From contig OX438758.1 of NCBI GenBank assembly GCA_949316235.1, positions 14,045,731 to 14,109,730 on the forward strand: 64,000 nt of DNA, read 5' to 3'. The number at the start of each line of letters is the position of its first letter. Position 1 is the first letter of the stretch. The notes under the pieces are model-generated. The model searched no databases, was not told the origin of the DNA, and saw only the letters and a list, made by a program, of their open reading frames with translations. This document shows positions 29,826 through 41,192 of the stretch, piece by piece. A program made the position numbers and the translations under genes. Source of the DNA: Oegoconia quadripuncta (lineage: Eukaryota > Arthropoda > Insecta > Lepidoptera > Autostichidae).

Positions 29826-30785
29826 AAGGTGCTTCAAGATATTACGCATCCATGGTCGCAGTTGATCTGTAATAGGTGAGTGACGGCGTGACGTGCCCGT
29901 CTTACCCGATGTATTTATTGGTAGATCCCTGGATCCTTTAGGGAAGTTTAGTTTGTTAAGGTCTTAACTATAGTTCGGTTCTGTAAAGACTATGCTTATA
30001 TAGAGATATTAAGCGAACTAAGGCGGCCTACTCTTTGGAAAGTCAATGCAAGTCCATTTGTGCATATTTTTTGTGAGAGTCACGAGCTAATGGAATTTGA
30101 AATGGTTGCGCTAAATCAAAAAGCAGTAAGTAAATGACGTACTGTTGTCATAAATATATAATAATAATAATTGTTAAATAAATTGGGGCCAGGGCATTCA
30201 TCATCATCATCTTATTGATGATGATGATGAATAATTGTTAAAGAACGGCCAATCTTAGGTAAACATTCGAAAAAAAATATTATGAAACCATACTCTCAAC
30301 AAGCGTGATTTTTTCGATAATTAAACAAGGCTAGGAATGCAGGCCATAGACGTATTGCGGGACTATTTTATTAATGATTCCAATGTGTAATTACAACTAC
30401 AATATCGGGACGGTCACGCAGATTCGGGGATGGTTGGTCGCCTTAAGCGAACATCTTAAGATATTTTGCTACCAGCTTTGAGCCTGCTGCTTCTCCCGCA
30501 TGTAATTACTTTATGAAAACTAGCCCTGGATTACAAGCATCGTGTCTGCTAAAATCAATGTGATGAGCTCAGCAGTTTTAGCGTGCAAGCAATGATAAAT
30601 CATCATTATTATTAATATAGATATTTAAATTTTTGTAAAAATACATAAAAGGGAGACTATGTGATTTTCTAAATATGCTTCGCATCGAAGTACGAAAGGA
30701 ATGTTTGTCGTTTGCTGTCATTAATTTAAACCAAAATCCACTCTATATATAGGCATTAGTGCTGGCTTCCAATAATGCAATCAGT
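29826..30785. other. Unassigned DNA with a small ATC/GAT hairpin
   Basis: Near 30197-30232 an 'attcatcatcatcat' run meets its inverted partner 'gatgatgatgatgaat', a microsatellite hairpin that often ends moth LINE tails. The rest is unrecognised. Confidence 0.4.
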
Positions 30786-30789
30786 ATTT

Positions 30790-31090
30790 TTTATGCACGA
30801 CTGGTTAGTACTTGACCTCAATCACATCTGATGTTAAGTGAAGATGAGGTCGAAGGTGGAAGCGTACTGACCCGGAAACCCCAACACATTTGGAGGACTG
30901 GCTATCTTATCTCTGACAACCGGAACACAACAATGCCATTAACATTGCTGCTTGGCGGCAGATTTAGATAAGATGGTGGTAGCTAGCCAGGCGGACATTT
31001 AAAATACCCTACCACCAACCAAACCGAGTACTTAAACATGTACCCCGTTGGGGATCGAACCCGCGACCTCCGAATCGTAAACCCAATCGT
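30790..31090 (-). mobile_element. SINE family A, reverse, head truncated
   Basis: From 'tttatgcacgactggttagt' to 'ctccgaatcgtaaacccaat'. The last 30 bp of the head are missing. Confidence 0.85.
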
Positions 31091-32008
31091 AAATCAGTGT
31101 AACTTTATAATCATAATCAATTTACTTAGGTAGTAATTTATTTAATGTTATTGCCAGCTGAAAACCATGTAGATTGCACTGAATTCTATCATCAAATTCT
31201 ACTGAATGAAAGTTACTCTAGTCAGTGGTTTCCCAGGTGGAAGTCCAATCTAAGAATCTACGTTCTAATATTTGTGCGAAGATATTTACATTTGTTTAAT
31301 ACTTAAGTAACAACAGTAGTTCAACTTAATCCATTATTCTGGTTAATAATTTCAAATAAAAGACCATCAAAAAGTATTCTTGTAGAAATATAATAATAAA
31401 TCATTTATTTTCCAGACAATAAGGTCCATCTTTGTTAGTACAGTCAACTATAACTGAGTTAGTAAACAGTGGTAGACATTGAAAATTTAAAATAAACAAA
31501 TATGATCAAGCTTTGCTGTTGATAAACTATAACACGTTATGATATCTTTTGTTGTGGACAGACAGTGTGATAGACAGATGTCATTACGTTTTATAGTTTA
31601 TCCGTTTTAAAGCCCCTTAGTCGTCTTTTTCAATACCCACGGGAAGAGCCAAAATGATGGTGATGAGATGAAAAAAAATTAAACTACCTATGACAATAAC
31701 TCCTATTTCACTTACCCAATATGCCCTATTTTTTCCTTACGATAAAAAAACCGGTGTAATATAGTCCATTTAAGCTACTGCTATATAATAATGTGCTGTG
31801 GCTGCATCAAGATTCGATATTCCATTTGCCCTGTGGACTACGTAGCTGGGTTGTAATCCATTGAAAGTGCTATTCACAGAATTTGAAGCAAGTTTCCAGA
31901 TGAAGCTTTAATGCAAACGACACGGCTACAGCTGCAACTTACGTACAGATTTAGATCTGCTGTGTCATAATCTAGTTACGAACATTTTAATTAGGAAATC
32001 GGAAGTTT
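31091..32008. other. Unassigned intergenic DNA
   Basis: A short family C remnant ('ccttagtcgtctttttcaatacccacggg' region) is near 31610-31650. Nothing else is recognised. Confidence 0.4.
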
Positions 32009-32122
32009 TAAATGCATAGACTAATTCGGCATACATTGGTTGAAGTAAGGATATTTGAATTAACAGAACCGATGTATGTATGCCGAAGCCCCCAATGTAT
32101 GCCGAATTAGTCTCTGCATTTA
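32009..32122. mobile_element. Small MITE with 31-bp inverted ends
   Basis: 32009-32039 and 32092-32122 are inverted copies with one mismatch (TAAATGCA.AGACTAATTC...). Total 114 bp, no coding capacity. Confidence 0.8.
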
Positions 32123-32184
32123 GGATGGAAGTAGTGCAGTCGGGACCTTCCAATCCACTAAATCGGAATCTAACTTTCTAACTT

Positions 32185-32720
32185 TGATTACACCTTCAAA
32201 GTCAAAGTCAGTCAAAGTCAAAAATGCTTTATTTTGTACTTAGACAGAGTACACTCATAATAATCAATTTTACATTTCTTAAGCTACGAGTACTGCTTCT
32301 TCAAAATGCAACTTTCCCCTGAGAACAAGCAAGAAACTCGAAGGGATGCTCTTTTAAAATCAGGCTTTGATTTTACATAATGGTTTTTATATTTCATTAT
32401 TAATTGTGAAATAGCCTGACATGCGAACGATCTGATTATGTCCAGGGATGATTATCATCTAAATAGTTTGATATTTTGAAATATGCTTTGTTAATAAGTT
32501 TCTGTTTTATAGTATCTTTAAATTTATTGGGAGGAAGTTTTTGTATATCAACTGAAACCTTATTGAAAAAGCGTAAACATAACCCTTTGAATGAATTACT
32601 GACTTTGCGGAGGCGACTTATGTGACCTGCAAGTTTATCTTTATTTCTTGTATTGACATCATGTTTATCAATATTTTTCCTAAATGTTGCTATGTATTTT
32701 TTTAGATTCTTTCTTTTCTA
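32185..32720 (-). pseudogene. LINE J 3' part, reverse copy
   Basis: 'caaagtcaaaaatgctttat' tail, a 3' UTR with 'gcaagaaactcgaag' like 48.6 kb in reverse, then the antisense of the C-terminal codons ('SFKGLCLRFFNKVSVDIQ' type end). Same family as 46493-48750. Confidence 0.75.
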
Positions 32721-32904
32721 TTTCCTAATAGATTTCCTACAAATGGGATAGTGTAATAATCTAAAAATAGGGTAGAATATTAAGTGGGCATTTAGCACAC
32801 CACCATTACTACTACTATTTGGAAAGCTACGTAACATCTTCTCGTCCCAAGCCCTACAATGTGTCAAGACGAAAGTTGTTGATCATAGTGTGTGTTGCCA
32901 TTGA

Positions 32905-33600
32905 TGACATATGGAACTGAAACGTGCTCGCATCGCAAACGCAATTCATATTCCAGGTATATATTTTAACGGAACTTGCATTCCTTATAGTGACAAAGTC
33001 AAAAACCTCGAGGTCATCTTTGATGGCCATCTGTCGTGGTCAACTCATATAAACGACGTAAGCAGGCGCATGCATTACACCTTTCACTCTCTTAAGCGAC
33101 TTCAGAACTTCCTTCCTTTAAAAACTAAAATTATGCTATCACAAACCTTCTTCTCCCCATACTAGACTACGCTGATGTATGCTACTTGGATGTGACTGAG
33201 GAGTTGCTAAATAAGCTTGAGCGCCTACAAAATCTTGCCATTCGTTTCATTTTCGGATTACGTAAATATGACCATGTATCTGCGTTTCGCGCTCAGCTAA
33301 AATGGCTCCCCATCCGACTTCGGCGCAATGTGCACATCTTCTCCTTCCTATATAATATCCTCAAAAATCCCAACTCTCCTGATTATCTGAGTTCCCGCTT
33401 TAATTTACTCCCCCCTCCTGATGTTCCTAGGCGATCCTGCATTACAAAAACACTTGCCTGTCCTAGAGCCACCACAAACTTTCTTTTTCACTCCTTTAGT
33501 GTTCAAGCAGCCATGATGTGGAATAAACAGGACAGCCCTTCAATTGCAGTATTTAAGAAAAGGCTAAAAGAGCATTACCTCTCCCATCTTTCGTGATATT
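32905..33600 (+). pseudogene. CR1-like LINE reverse transcriptase C-terminus, frameshifted
   Basis: First frame 32911-33165: 'GIYFNGTCIPYSDKVKNLEV' and 'LSWSTHINDVSRRM'. Second frame 33186-33596: 'RLQNLAIRFIFGLRKYDHVS', 'LKWLPIRLRR', 'FKKRLKEHYLSHLS'. A frameshift lies near 33166-33185. The catalytic core is missing. The same lineage occurs at 59690-60071. Confidence 0.8.
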
Positions 33601-33930
33601 ATTAGTATGTGTGTGTATGTAGGTTTATAGTATATATATATTTAAATTATGATATGTATATATTTCGCAGTAGGTTTGTGTAATATATTTAGTGTAAGTT
33701 TATTATTCAGTTATCTTTTCTTTTTTTATTTGTTTTATTATTCGTTATAGGATTTTTTCTTTCGCACACAATTTACTGCTAAACCCCAAATTTACTAAGT
33801 TTCCTATTTCAATGCTCAGGTTGACTGGAAGAGATCTCTTAAAGAGATAAGTTCACCTTTGTACGTGACCTATTGTTTGTACTCTGTTATTGTAATATTT
33901 TGGTGCAATAAAGAATAAAAATATAGCAAA
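33601..33930 (+). mobile_element. 3' UTR of the CR1-like LINE
   Basis: Follows the stop of the fragment above and ends 'tggtgcaataaagaataaaa', the same tail style as at 60360. Confidence 0.65.
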
Positions 33931-34139
33931 CAAGTAAAGGGAAAGAGTATACGAATTTTTCAGAAAATCTCAAATGTGTTCGATAGAAAGAAAGCGCTTT
34001 TCTATTAAATCGTGTTCCTTTCAGCACGAATGGCATTTTAATCCTGTTAGCCCAGCGCTGGGACTTGCCATTGTTGGCGCGTTGGATGCGGTTGCATGTT
34101 ATTATTGTCCCAGTTTTAGTATTTTAGCCTAGTAACAGG

Positions 34140-34370
34140 ACATTTTATTAATTATAATGCTGCAACTGACAAGAATTGCCATACTTAATTGGCAGTGGGC
34201 GGGGCACATTGCTCATAGGACCGACGGCCGTTGGGGCGGAAAGGTATTCGAGTGGCGACCACGCACCGGAAGACGCAGTGCGGGCAGGCCCCTCACGAGG
34301 TGGACCATCGATTTGGTAAAGATCACAGGAAGCCGCTGGATGCGGGTAGTAAACTTAAATTACATACATA
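34140..34370 (+). pseudogene. LINE (RTE-group type) C-terminal fragment
   Basis: 'LNWQWAGHIAHRTDGRWGGK', 'WRPRTGRRSAGRPLTRWTID' and 'ITGSRWMRV' are the usual end of a widespread moth LINE protein. 5'-truncated. Confidence 0.75.
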
Positions 34371-34439
34371 CATAACGTCATTCAGGTTGTTAAATCAAAC
34401 ATATCAAAGAAATTATTAAATTTATATACAAATCGTCTC

Positions 34440-34743
34440 GTACTCTATCCCAAATGGGGTGGTCAGAGATATTCCAAACAATAGTGCCAAACATTAAAAG
34501 TTTTATGATTGTAACAACATGCATGCACCCTTATGAAATATACAGAAATGCACACGTGACAGGGGGTGCAGGGAAACGTGCAAAACTATCGATGTTTTAT
34601 GGTTGAAAGTCCCTTAGTCGCCATTGACGACACCCACGGAAAAAGAAGAGTTGATTCTATTCTAACTTAATTTCTGTTTAGACTTTCTTCTACATATATT
34701 TATAAATAAATGCCTGCATCTTTAATTGTGTTGCCGACTGTAC
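34440..34743 (+). mobile_element. Repeat family C, longer copy
   Basis: Runs from 'tcccaaatggggtggtcaga' to 'gttgccgactgtac'. The right end equals the terminal repeat of the element at 41193-41679, so family C is an inverted-repeat element and this copy lacks its left end. Confidence 0.65.
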
Positions 34744-34794
34744 GTAAGTTGACTGTACACAAAAAAGTTTTATTTCGTAAAATATGAAAATAAT

Positions 34795-34960
34795 ATTTGA
34801 ACATGTTTGTGTGACGAACATTTATTCCCGAGTCATGGATGTTTATGTTTGTTCTATTGTGTTCTATTGTTATCATCAAAAATTATTGTAAATTATTTTG
34901 CGCAATAAAGAGTATTTGTATTGTATTGTTCATATAAACATTTATGTATCTAGTATCTGG
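34795..34960 (+). mobile_element. SINE family B variant, left half (split copy)
   Basis: 'tgtgtgacgaacatttattc', 'ccgagtcatggatgtttatg' and 'acatttatgtatctagtatc' match the 17725-17985 copy. A LINE tail ('gcgcaataaagagtatttg', 34848-34930) sits inside it, and the right half lies 1.8 kb away at 36765. Confidence 0.75.
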
Positions 34961-35429
34961 GGGCACGGCCGTGCCCCCACCAAGTCGAGCAAAAAAGCGT
35001 CACGGCCGTACCATCCTTATCTCGAAGCAATTCAGACCATTTTCGACCCCCTGTAACTTCGTTGTGGATAAAAATAGAAGACTGAAATTTTCAGTAACTA
35101 TGCAGGCATTGTAAAGACACGTATATTTAAAATTTCATTCAATTTAAACCAGTATTTTTAAGAATTATAAGGGGTCAAATTTCTTAATTTTGTCAGTCAC
35201 TGACTCACCGATCATCAAAATTCTAAGGCACTTCTAGCAGACCTAGAAGCTTCAAATTTGGAATATAAGTAGTGTTTGGTGTATGAATCAAGGAAAAACT
35301 AAAAAATCTAGAAAAGACAGCAAAGAAAATTAAGCCCATACAGCCAAGTCTTCAGTTAATTAAATTTTTCAATATTTTATTTTACGGCAATTATTATTAT
35401 TGCGTGCGAAGCCGCGGGTTTAAGCTAGT
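34960..35429 (+). mobile_element. Non-autonomous Helitron-like element
   Basis: Begins TC followed by a perfect palindrome (GGGGGCACGG and its complement, 34963-34982). It ends 'gcgaagccgcgggtttaagctag', then T: this is the CTRR-type end with GC-rich hairpin that I know from moth Helitrons. The host bases around it are A and T, as expected. Confidence 0.7.
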
Positions 35430-36070
35430 CCCATATAAATATAGGCGCATGGTAGTGCGCCTGCCAAATCGAGCAAAAAATGGGTATTCCGGTGATGAAA
35501 ACACGTGTATTAAATTATTTATTAATGCAAAAAACGTACCTACGTGCGTATTCGTACTTATTACGAGTGCGTAAGGTTGTATAATTATATACCACGCGCT
35601 GCGATGCTAGCGAGTGAGCGCGGGCCGTTACTACGCGCTGCGCGGTGCTAGCGCGAGGGCGCGGGGCGGGGACAGTGGCGGGGCGCGCGGAAAGGTGAAT
35701 GTCGCCGAGCGAGCAGCAGCCGCGCTCATACGCGCGAGCGACCAAATGCTGTTCGGATGTGCCCAGAATTCTTACCTATAAGTTTGCGATTTTCATTGAT
35801 AATTTCGATTGCTATATTAGTTTGACGACTAAAGGCTACTCTCATTGGTTTACTGATATTATTTGCTTACAATTTGGACGTTGTTCGGATAAATAATTTA
35901 AATAAATTAAAAGAGAAAACGGAAGGCTACCTACAAAAATAAGAAAAGTTCATAAGTCAGAGAGAGGGCTTTAAGAAAATTCGTTGCTGGTAGATATACA
36001 TATATACAATAAGTAGAAGGTACCGAAAAGGAAAAAAGTAGAACTGTCTACAAAATACAAAAAGAAATGA
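35430..36070 (+). mobile_element. Second Helitron-like 5' end with a GC-rich island
   Basis: At 35432-35490 'ggcgcatggtagtgcgcc' is followed by 'gccaaatcgagcaaaaaatg', matching the palindrome plus 'ccaagtcgagcaaaaaag' of the element before it. A CpG-rich block (about 35590-35745) then contrasts with the AT-rich surroundings. No Helitron 3' end is found before the fold-back. Confidence 0.55.
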
Positions 36071-36767
36071 GATCCCATCAAAAACAATACTTGTCAAAAA
36101 AACCAAGTCTCGCAACTCAGTTGTTCTGCGGTAAAAAGTTGTGAGATCCATGTAATACCAAGTCGGTTGTTAATTTATTCAGTCTCTACTTAAGCGACTT
36201 TCTGTCTTAATACGTCCAGTCTCTAAGACCACGATCGTGGTCCATAACAATTGAAAATCAATTGTGTCTGGAATCTCCGTACTCGAAGCATTAAGTTGTT
36301 ACGTAATAATTAACAGCATCTTATAGTGACGCATATCAATATTAAAATTCTTTAATGTTTTATATAAATATATTGAGACTTGGCCATCGCCTGAAAATAC
36401 GTGTAAATTCAATCGCCTGAAAACACATGTAAATTCAATTATTTAGTGCGATGGCCAAGTCTCGATATATTTATATAAAACATTAAAGAATTTTAATATT
36501 GATATGCGTCACTATAAGATGCTGTTAATTATTACGTAACAACTTAATGCTTCGAGTACGGAGATTCCAGACACAATTGATTTTCAATTGTTATGGACCA
36601 CGATCGTGGTCTTAGAGACTGGACGTATTAAGACAGAAAGTCGCTTAAGTAGAGACTGAATAAATTAACAACCGACTTGGTATTACATGGATCTCACAAC
36701 TTTTTACCGCAGAACAACTGAGTTGCGAGACTTGGTTTTTTTGACAAGTATTGTTTTTGATGGGATC
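36071..36767. repeat. 320-bp near-perfect inverted repeat (fold-back)
   Basis: Arms 36071-36390 and 36448-36767 are equal in length; every block I compared matched, with one mismatch found (in 'tattgagactt'/'aagtctcgata'). The 57-nt loop holds a 26-nt direct repeat ('cgcctgaaaa..c.tgtaaatt'). Each arm also contains the palindrome CCACGATCGTGG. A transcript would form a long hairpin. Confidence 0.95.
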
Positions 36768-36845
36768 CATAATTTGCTTTGCCTAGTTTGGGACTGATGA
36801 TTGGTGTAAGTGTTCGAAATATTTATTAAAAAAAAAACAATGAGA
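36765..36845 (+). mobile_element. SINE family B variant, right half (split copy)
   Basis: 'atccataatttgctttgcct', 'agtttgggactgatgattgg' and 'gaaatatttatt' continue the SINE interrupted at 34960. It starts exactly where the right fold-back arm ends. Confidence 0.8.
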
Positions 36846-37589
36846 AAAATTTTCGCTCATTCACACATCAAGTTATCAAAACCGATGCGTTTTGTGACCC
36901 AATCAACGTGGAAATTCTTTAAAAACTGATCGAAATGTGAAGTCGCACGCAAACATTCATCGACGCTTTTAAAACACCCGGTGAAAGAAAGCGTAGTTAG
37001 CGGAAATTGGAACGCGAAGGCGTCGTGTAGGGGGAAATTGGTCGTTAAATGTGTATTCATTCTCGGACATTGCTTTTGTGCTCGATTTAAACGATTTTCA
37101 CTGGCGTCACTTTTGAAAACGGTTTATCTCACACGGCTTTCCGTACAAACTTTTTCTTTTTATTTTATTTTCTTGGGAAAACCAACAGCTGTTTTACAAA
37201 TTATCATTTAAACTAAAAAAACTGAAAGCCAATTAGAGGTTTCCACTGATAGAATAGAATTCCAATCGAAATTTTTCGAAATGAATACATCGATTTTATT
37301 TTATTTATTTGTATAAGAAACAAACAGTCTTACAAATGTTTTGGGTACAATAATTAGTTACTTATGAACTTAAAGTTTCACTAATTAATTACTTACATAA
37401 GTAAGCATTTCCAAACAAAATGCCTTACGTATATTAGGTAACTATACCTGCAATTGCAGTGAAAGTAATAGTGAAATCGAATCAAAATAACGATCGAGCG
37501 ATGAACAACGTAATCGATGACGATAACGATGAAATTATGTTATATAACTCCTGCTCTACTGAAAGTTTTGTGCAAGTTTCTTCATCATC
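36846..37589. other. Unassigned intergenic DNA
   Basis: Nothing recognised. Confidence 0.35.
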
Positions 37590-37908
37590 GCAGCCTCCGT
37601 GGCTCAATGTAAACAACATTGGGTTTACGATTCGGAGGTCGCGGGTTCGGTCCCCAGCTGGGTACATGTTTAAGTACTCGGTTTGGTTGGTGCTAGGGCA
37701 TTTTAAATGTCCGCCTGGCTAGCTACCACTATCTTATCTAAATCTGGGCCAAGCAGCAATGTTAATAGCATTGTTGTGTTACGGTTGTCAAAGATAAGAT
37801 AGCCAGTCCCCCAAATGTGTTGAGGTTTCCGGGTCAATACGCTTCCACCTTCACTTAACATCAGGTGTGATTGAGGTCAAGTACCAACCCCTTGTGCATA
37901 AAAAAAAA
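37590..37908 (+). mobile_element. SINE family A, near full length
   Basis: 'cagcctccgtggctcaatgt' to the poly-A at 37908, with the B-box-like 'GGTTCGGTCCCC' carrying one change. An open frame runs into its head by chance. Confidence 0.88.
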
Positions 37909-39055
37909 CCTACTTGTTACCTTCGATACCTCTTGTTCTCCGTTTTCTGAGTGTCACTAGGTAAATGTAAGACTCGTTAGTAATTTGTGGACAACGTCTC
38001 TGGTTGTATAATTGATTACTCGAACCCATTGTAATACTAGCTTTTGTATAACACATTATACAACTGTTTGTTGTCCCAAATAAAATAGAATACGTCCTTT
38101 AACATAGTATACATATTTTTCAAGTATTTTTCTCAGTATGTACTTCCTCGTACAAAAACAAAATAAGAAAAAATTTAGTTGAAGCCACAGAGTACGTCAA
38201 TAGGCGCTTTCTTATTTTGTGTTTGAAGCAAAAAGCAATGGGATTGTAATTTCATTTTATTTATAAAAAATGCTCCTTGCAATTTCGAACTTGTCAATTT
38301 AAACAAAATATTTTTTTTTTGCATCATAGCCACTGCTGTACTTTAGTAACTTATTAGTAATCTGTGCTGCTGTATCCTACCAATAACCACAATCAATATT
38401 ACCTAGTGACGCGTGAAAGAGAGATCAATTTCCTGAATCAGAAAGCCTACCTTTTTTCTGGTCTGTGACGAATTAATTGTTTTCCGCTCTAATGTATTAC
38501 CGCTATTGTTTGTAATAGAACATTGATTTCTAGTTCGTTGTACTTTTAATTAGTTTTGTAATAATGGTAATGTGTTTTGGGCCGGATTCTACTACAAGCT
38601 AACAATTTTGATATAATTAATATTCGTATTTTGCACAACCCTATATTCAGTTCAATATTTTAAACATTTCTTTTTCTATTAATTCTTTTCTATTAAAACA
38701 GCGCCATCTCTTAGAATCCTTGAGAACTAATAGAACTGCTGTACATGGCCAAAACCACCCTCAACCAAATTTTTTTAATCTGTGCTCATAACCTATGAAT
38801 CGGTCTCATAAAGGTGCAAGGAAAAATTACAATATCGATTAAAATATGACTTTTACGAGTAATACATTATGTTAGTTATACTTTAAAGATACTCGCATGT
38901 CTTTGGTCACTTTCTGTAGTAAGTGATGCATTTTTTTCAACATAAATCAGTATTTTGATACGACAGTTCGCGAACGAAGTCTGTGTATGACTGGGGTTTA
39001 GGACCCGATTTCGAAAGAATGAATACTATTAGACTTAGCTGCGTAGAAATAAGGC
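37909..39055. other. Unassigned intergenic DNA
   Basis: Nothing recognised over 1.1 kb. Confidence 0.4.
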
Positions 39056-39059
39056 GGAA

Positions 39060-39525
39060 TTCATTAAGGTTAATATAGATTGGTAGAAAGAAAAGAAATG
39101 AGAAAAGACAACTATACAAAGCCATAAGATCGAATGTACAGAACCGCACAGAGGCCTCCGAATCCGGTCTAAAACTAGTCAGCATCAACAACATCAGTTA
39201 CGCTGATCACATGGCGTTGCTGACTCCATCAACAGCGCACACAGGAATCTGCAGCAAGCGTGTGAAAGCTACGCTGAAACTCGGGGGTTGAAATATAATA
39301 CCAAGAAGAGCAGCTTGTGGTATACGCCTGGCAGCAGTATACCCCGCTGGTCGTGCCGCCCGTCAAACTGTACGGGACTGTCTTGGCGAGGGTAAACAGT
39401 TCAAATACCTGGCTCACATCGTAACAGATGATATGAAGGATGACCTGGACATTGAGCAGAGTAAGGCGTTGTCGATCAGAAGCAATATGCTCGCCCTCTC
39501 GATGTACAGACCAAGTTAAAATTAC
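39060..39525 (+). pseudogene. Decayed LINE reverse transcriptase (RTE-group type)
   Basis: Reading across frames on + gives 'INNISYADHMALLTPSTAHT', then 'FKYLAHIVTDDMKDDLDIEQ' and 'ALSIRSNMLA'. These match the YADD box, here degraded to YADH, and the 'YLGHIVTDD' block of this LINE group. Several stops and shifts. Confidence 0.65.
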
Positions 39526-39530
39526 CCTTT

Positions 39531-39940
39531 TCAAGGTGCTCCTTCAGTTATTTTACACGAGCAGTCTATGAGTGAAATATACGCAGAAGACCAGCGCCTT
39601 ACAAGTCTAGTACTGTCACGAGACGCCATGCGCCTCGTTGGTTCTCTTGATTCAGTATTCTCCTTGTTTGTTTCTTTTTCGGGAATAGAATTAAGTGTAC
39701 GGCTATCGACGCAAAATCGCCATGTACCGTCTTTCTTGGGAGTTATGACAACAGGACTAAGCCATGGGCTTTCGCAAGATTCGATAACATCTAGTTTAAG
39801 CATGCTGTCGACTTCTTTACAAAGAGCCTTGTGCTTTTCGAAAAAGACGAATAACGCTTTCAGGATATTGTTGGGGCCGCCGTGCTTCTGAACCGCTTCT
39901 GCAATATTCGCCGAGGTTTCACGCGATTATGCATAAGAAA
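39531..39940 (-). pseudogene. Ty3/Gypsy LTR-retrotransposon reverse transcriptase fragment
   Basis: On -, 'MLKLDVIESCESPWLSPVVI' and 'TPKKDGTWRFCVDSRTLNS' are the start of a Gypsy reverse transcriptase. Upstream antisense codons (39804-39900) resemble the preceding linker. It breaks off after 'LNSIPE', and no LTRs were found. Confidence 0.8.
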
Positions 39941-40410
39941 GTGGTGGTGGATGAGTAGAGTGTGCGGCAGCACCAAGAGCATGCTGAGGGTGGTCGGAGG
40001 TAAACACGAGTGTCCTATTGCTAGCTAGTTAGCTACTTTAACTTATCCTACTGTACCATAGCAATCACTGCTACTCTGATATTAAAGTCACGTGCATTTG
40101 CAAACTTCCACGAGCAGTGGCTTTTCTAACATTATCATCATTTAATATAAACGAAGTTCTACTGGAAGTTATTCAGTGGATTACGCTAGTGTGAGTTAGT
40201 TTTTATTAATGTTCTGTATATTCAGCACGGAAGTTTCTCCGTATAAAGTGGAACTTTGGGCTTATCTTTATCTTCCGACATGCAATAAAGAAGACTCTAT
40301 TGAATTGATGTATAAAGTTTTGAAATATTTGTTATTAGATGAAACAACGTAAATTGTGACGTTTAGAAATTCATAAATAAAATACAATTATGAGGTGTGG
40401 TTTTTTCACG
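39941..40410. other. Unassigned intergenic DNA
   Basis: Nothing recognised. Confidence 0.35.
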
Positions 40411-40416
40411 TAAAAC

Positions 40417-40490
40417 AACACTTGACCTCAATCACACATGTTAAGGTGTGATTGAGGTCAAGTGTTAACCCGTTGTGCATAAAAAAAAGA
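40417..40490. repeat. Two SINE A tails head to head, 21-bp perfect palindrome
   Basis: 40417-40437 and 40446-40466 are exact inverted copies of the 'acacttgacctcaatcacac' tail block around an 8-nt loop. The right one continues to the poly-A. It looks like a collapsed inverted SINE pair. Confidence 0.8.
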
Positions 40491-40740
40491 TAGCCCCATA
40501 CTTGTGATCACACAACAATAAGGTACATTCCATTGATAAAGCATCTTAAAAATTGACAAGAGGAAATAAAAGGTCTAAGGAATTAATACAACTACCTGTA
40601 TATAACAAAAAATACAAAAAAATCACTAATTTCCAATGGTATGTAAAATTATCACGTGACAAATTTAATTTTGCAGTTTTCTTCACACATTTCTGCGTAA
40701 CCAACTACCTACTCGTATAAGTTTGTCAGGTTATAGATCT
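40491..40740. other. Unassigned intergenic DNA
   Basis: Nothing recognised. Confidence 0.35.
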
Positions 40741-40744
40741 GTCA

Positions 40745-40806
40745 GGAGTGATGCTTTCCATCAGGTGACCCGCATGCTCGTTTGCCGCCCTCTCATATAA
40801 AAAAAA
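40745..40806 (+). mobile_element. Retroelement 3' tip
   Basis: 'gtgatgctttccatcaggtg', 'acccgcatgctcgtttgccg' and a poly-A: the forward version of 21755-21850. Confidence 0.6.
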
Positions 40807-40874
40807 TATATTAGGCAGGTACAGAACGCTAACAGCAGCAGTGTATTATTATTAAAGACATCATTATTATTATT

Positions 40875-41150
40875 ATTGACGACCTGTTTGGTATAGTGGT
40901 TAGCAACTCTGACCACTATACCAACAGGTTGCGGATTCGAATCCCGCTAGAGGCATATGTTTGTGTGATGAATACGGACATGTGTACCCGAGTTTGTTGT
41001 TTGTTGAGTTGGATGTTTTCATTTATAATAAGCATTTATTTACAAAAAAATGTATTTATGTAGTATATCAACCATCTGGTATTCGCAATACAAGTCTATA
41101 GTTGCTTACTGTAGAACTAGATGGCGCTGTGTGTATGTTTAAGGATATTT
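40875..41150 (+). mobile_element. SINE family B, near full length
   Basis: Head 'gacgacctgtttggtatagt', B box 'GGATTCGAATCCCGC', body 'gaatacggacatgtgtaccc', tail 'gtagaactagatggcgctgt'. The head is duplicated as a short inverted 'gaccactatacca'. Confidence 0.88.
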
Positions 41151-41192
41151 ATTATTTATTTATTATTATATTATTGACAGAAAGAGATGTTG

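Noticed and set aside
30185..30240. Possible CRISPR-like or structured repeat of ATC/GAT
   Set aside because: It is a short microsatellite hairpin; a CRISPR array is not expected in an insect genome and no spacers exist.
35957..36151. 64-residue open frame on - (MDLTTFYRRTTEL...)
   Set aside because: It lies mostly in the fold-back arm and is repeated by the other arm; no family or codon signal supports a protein.
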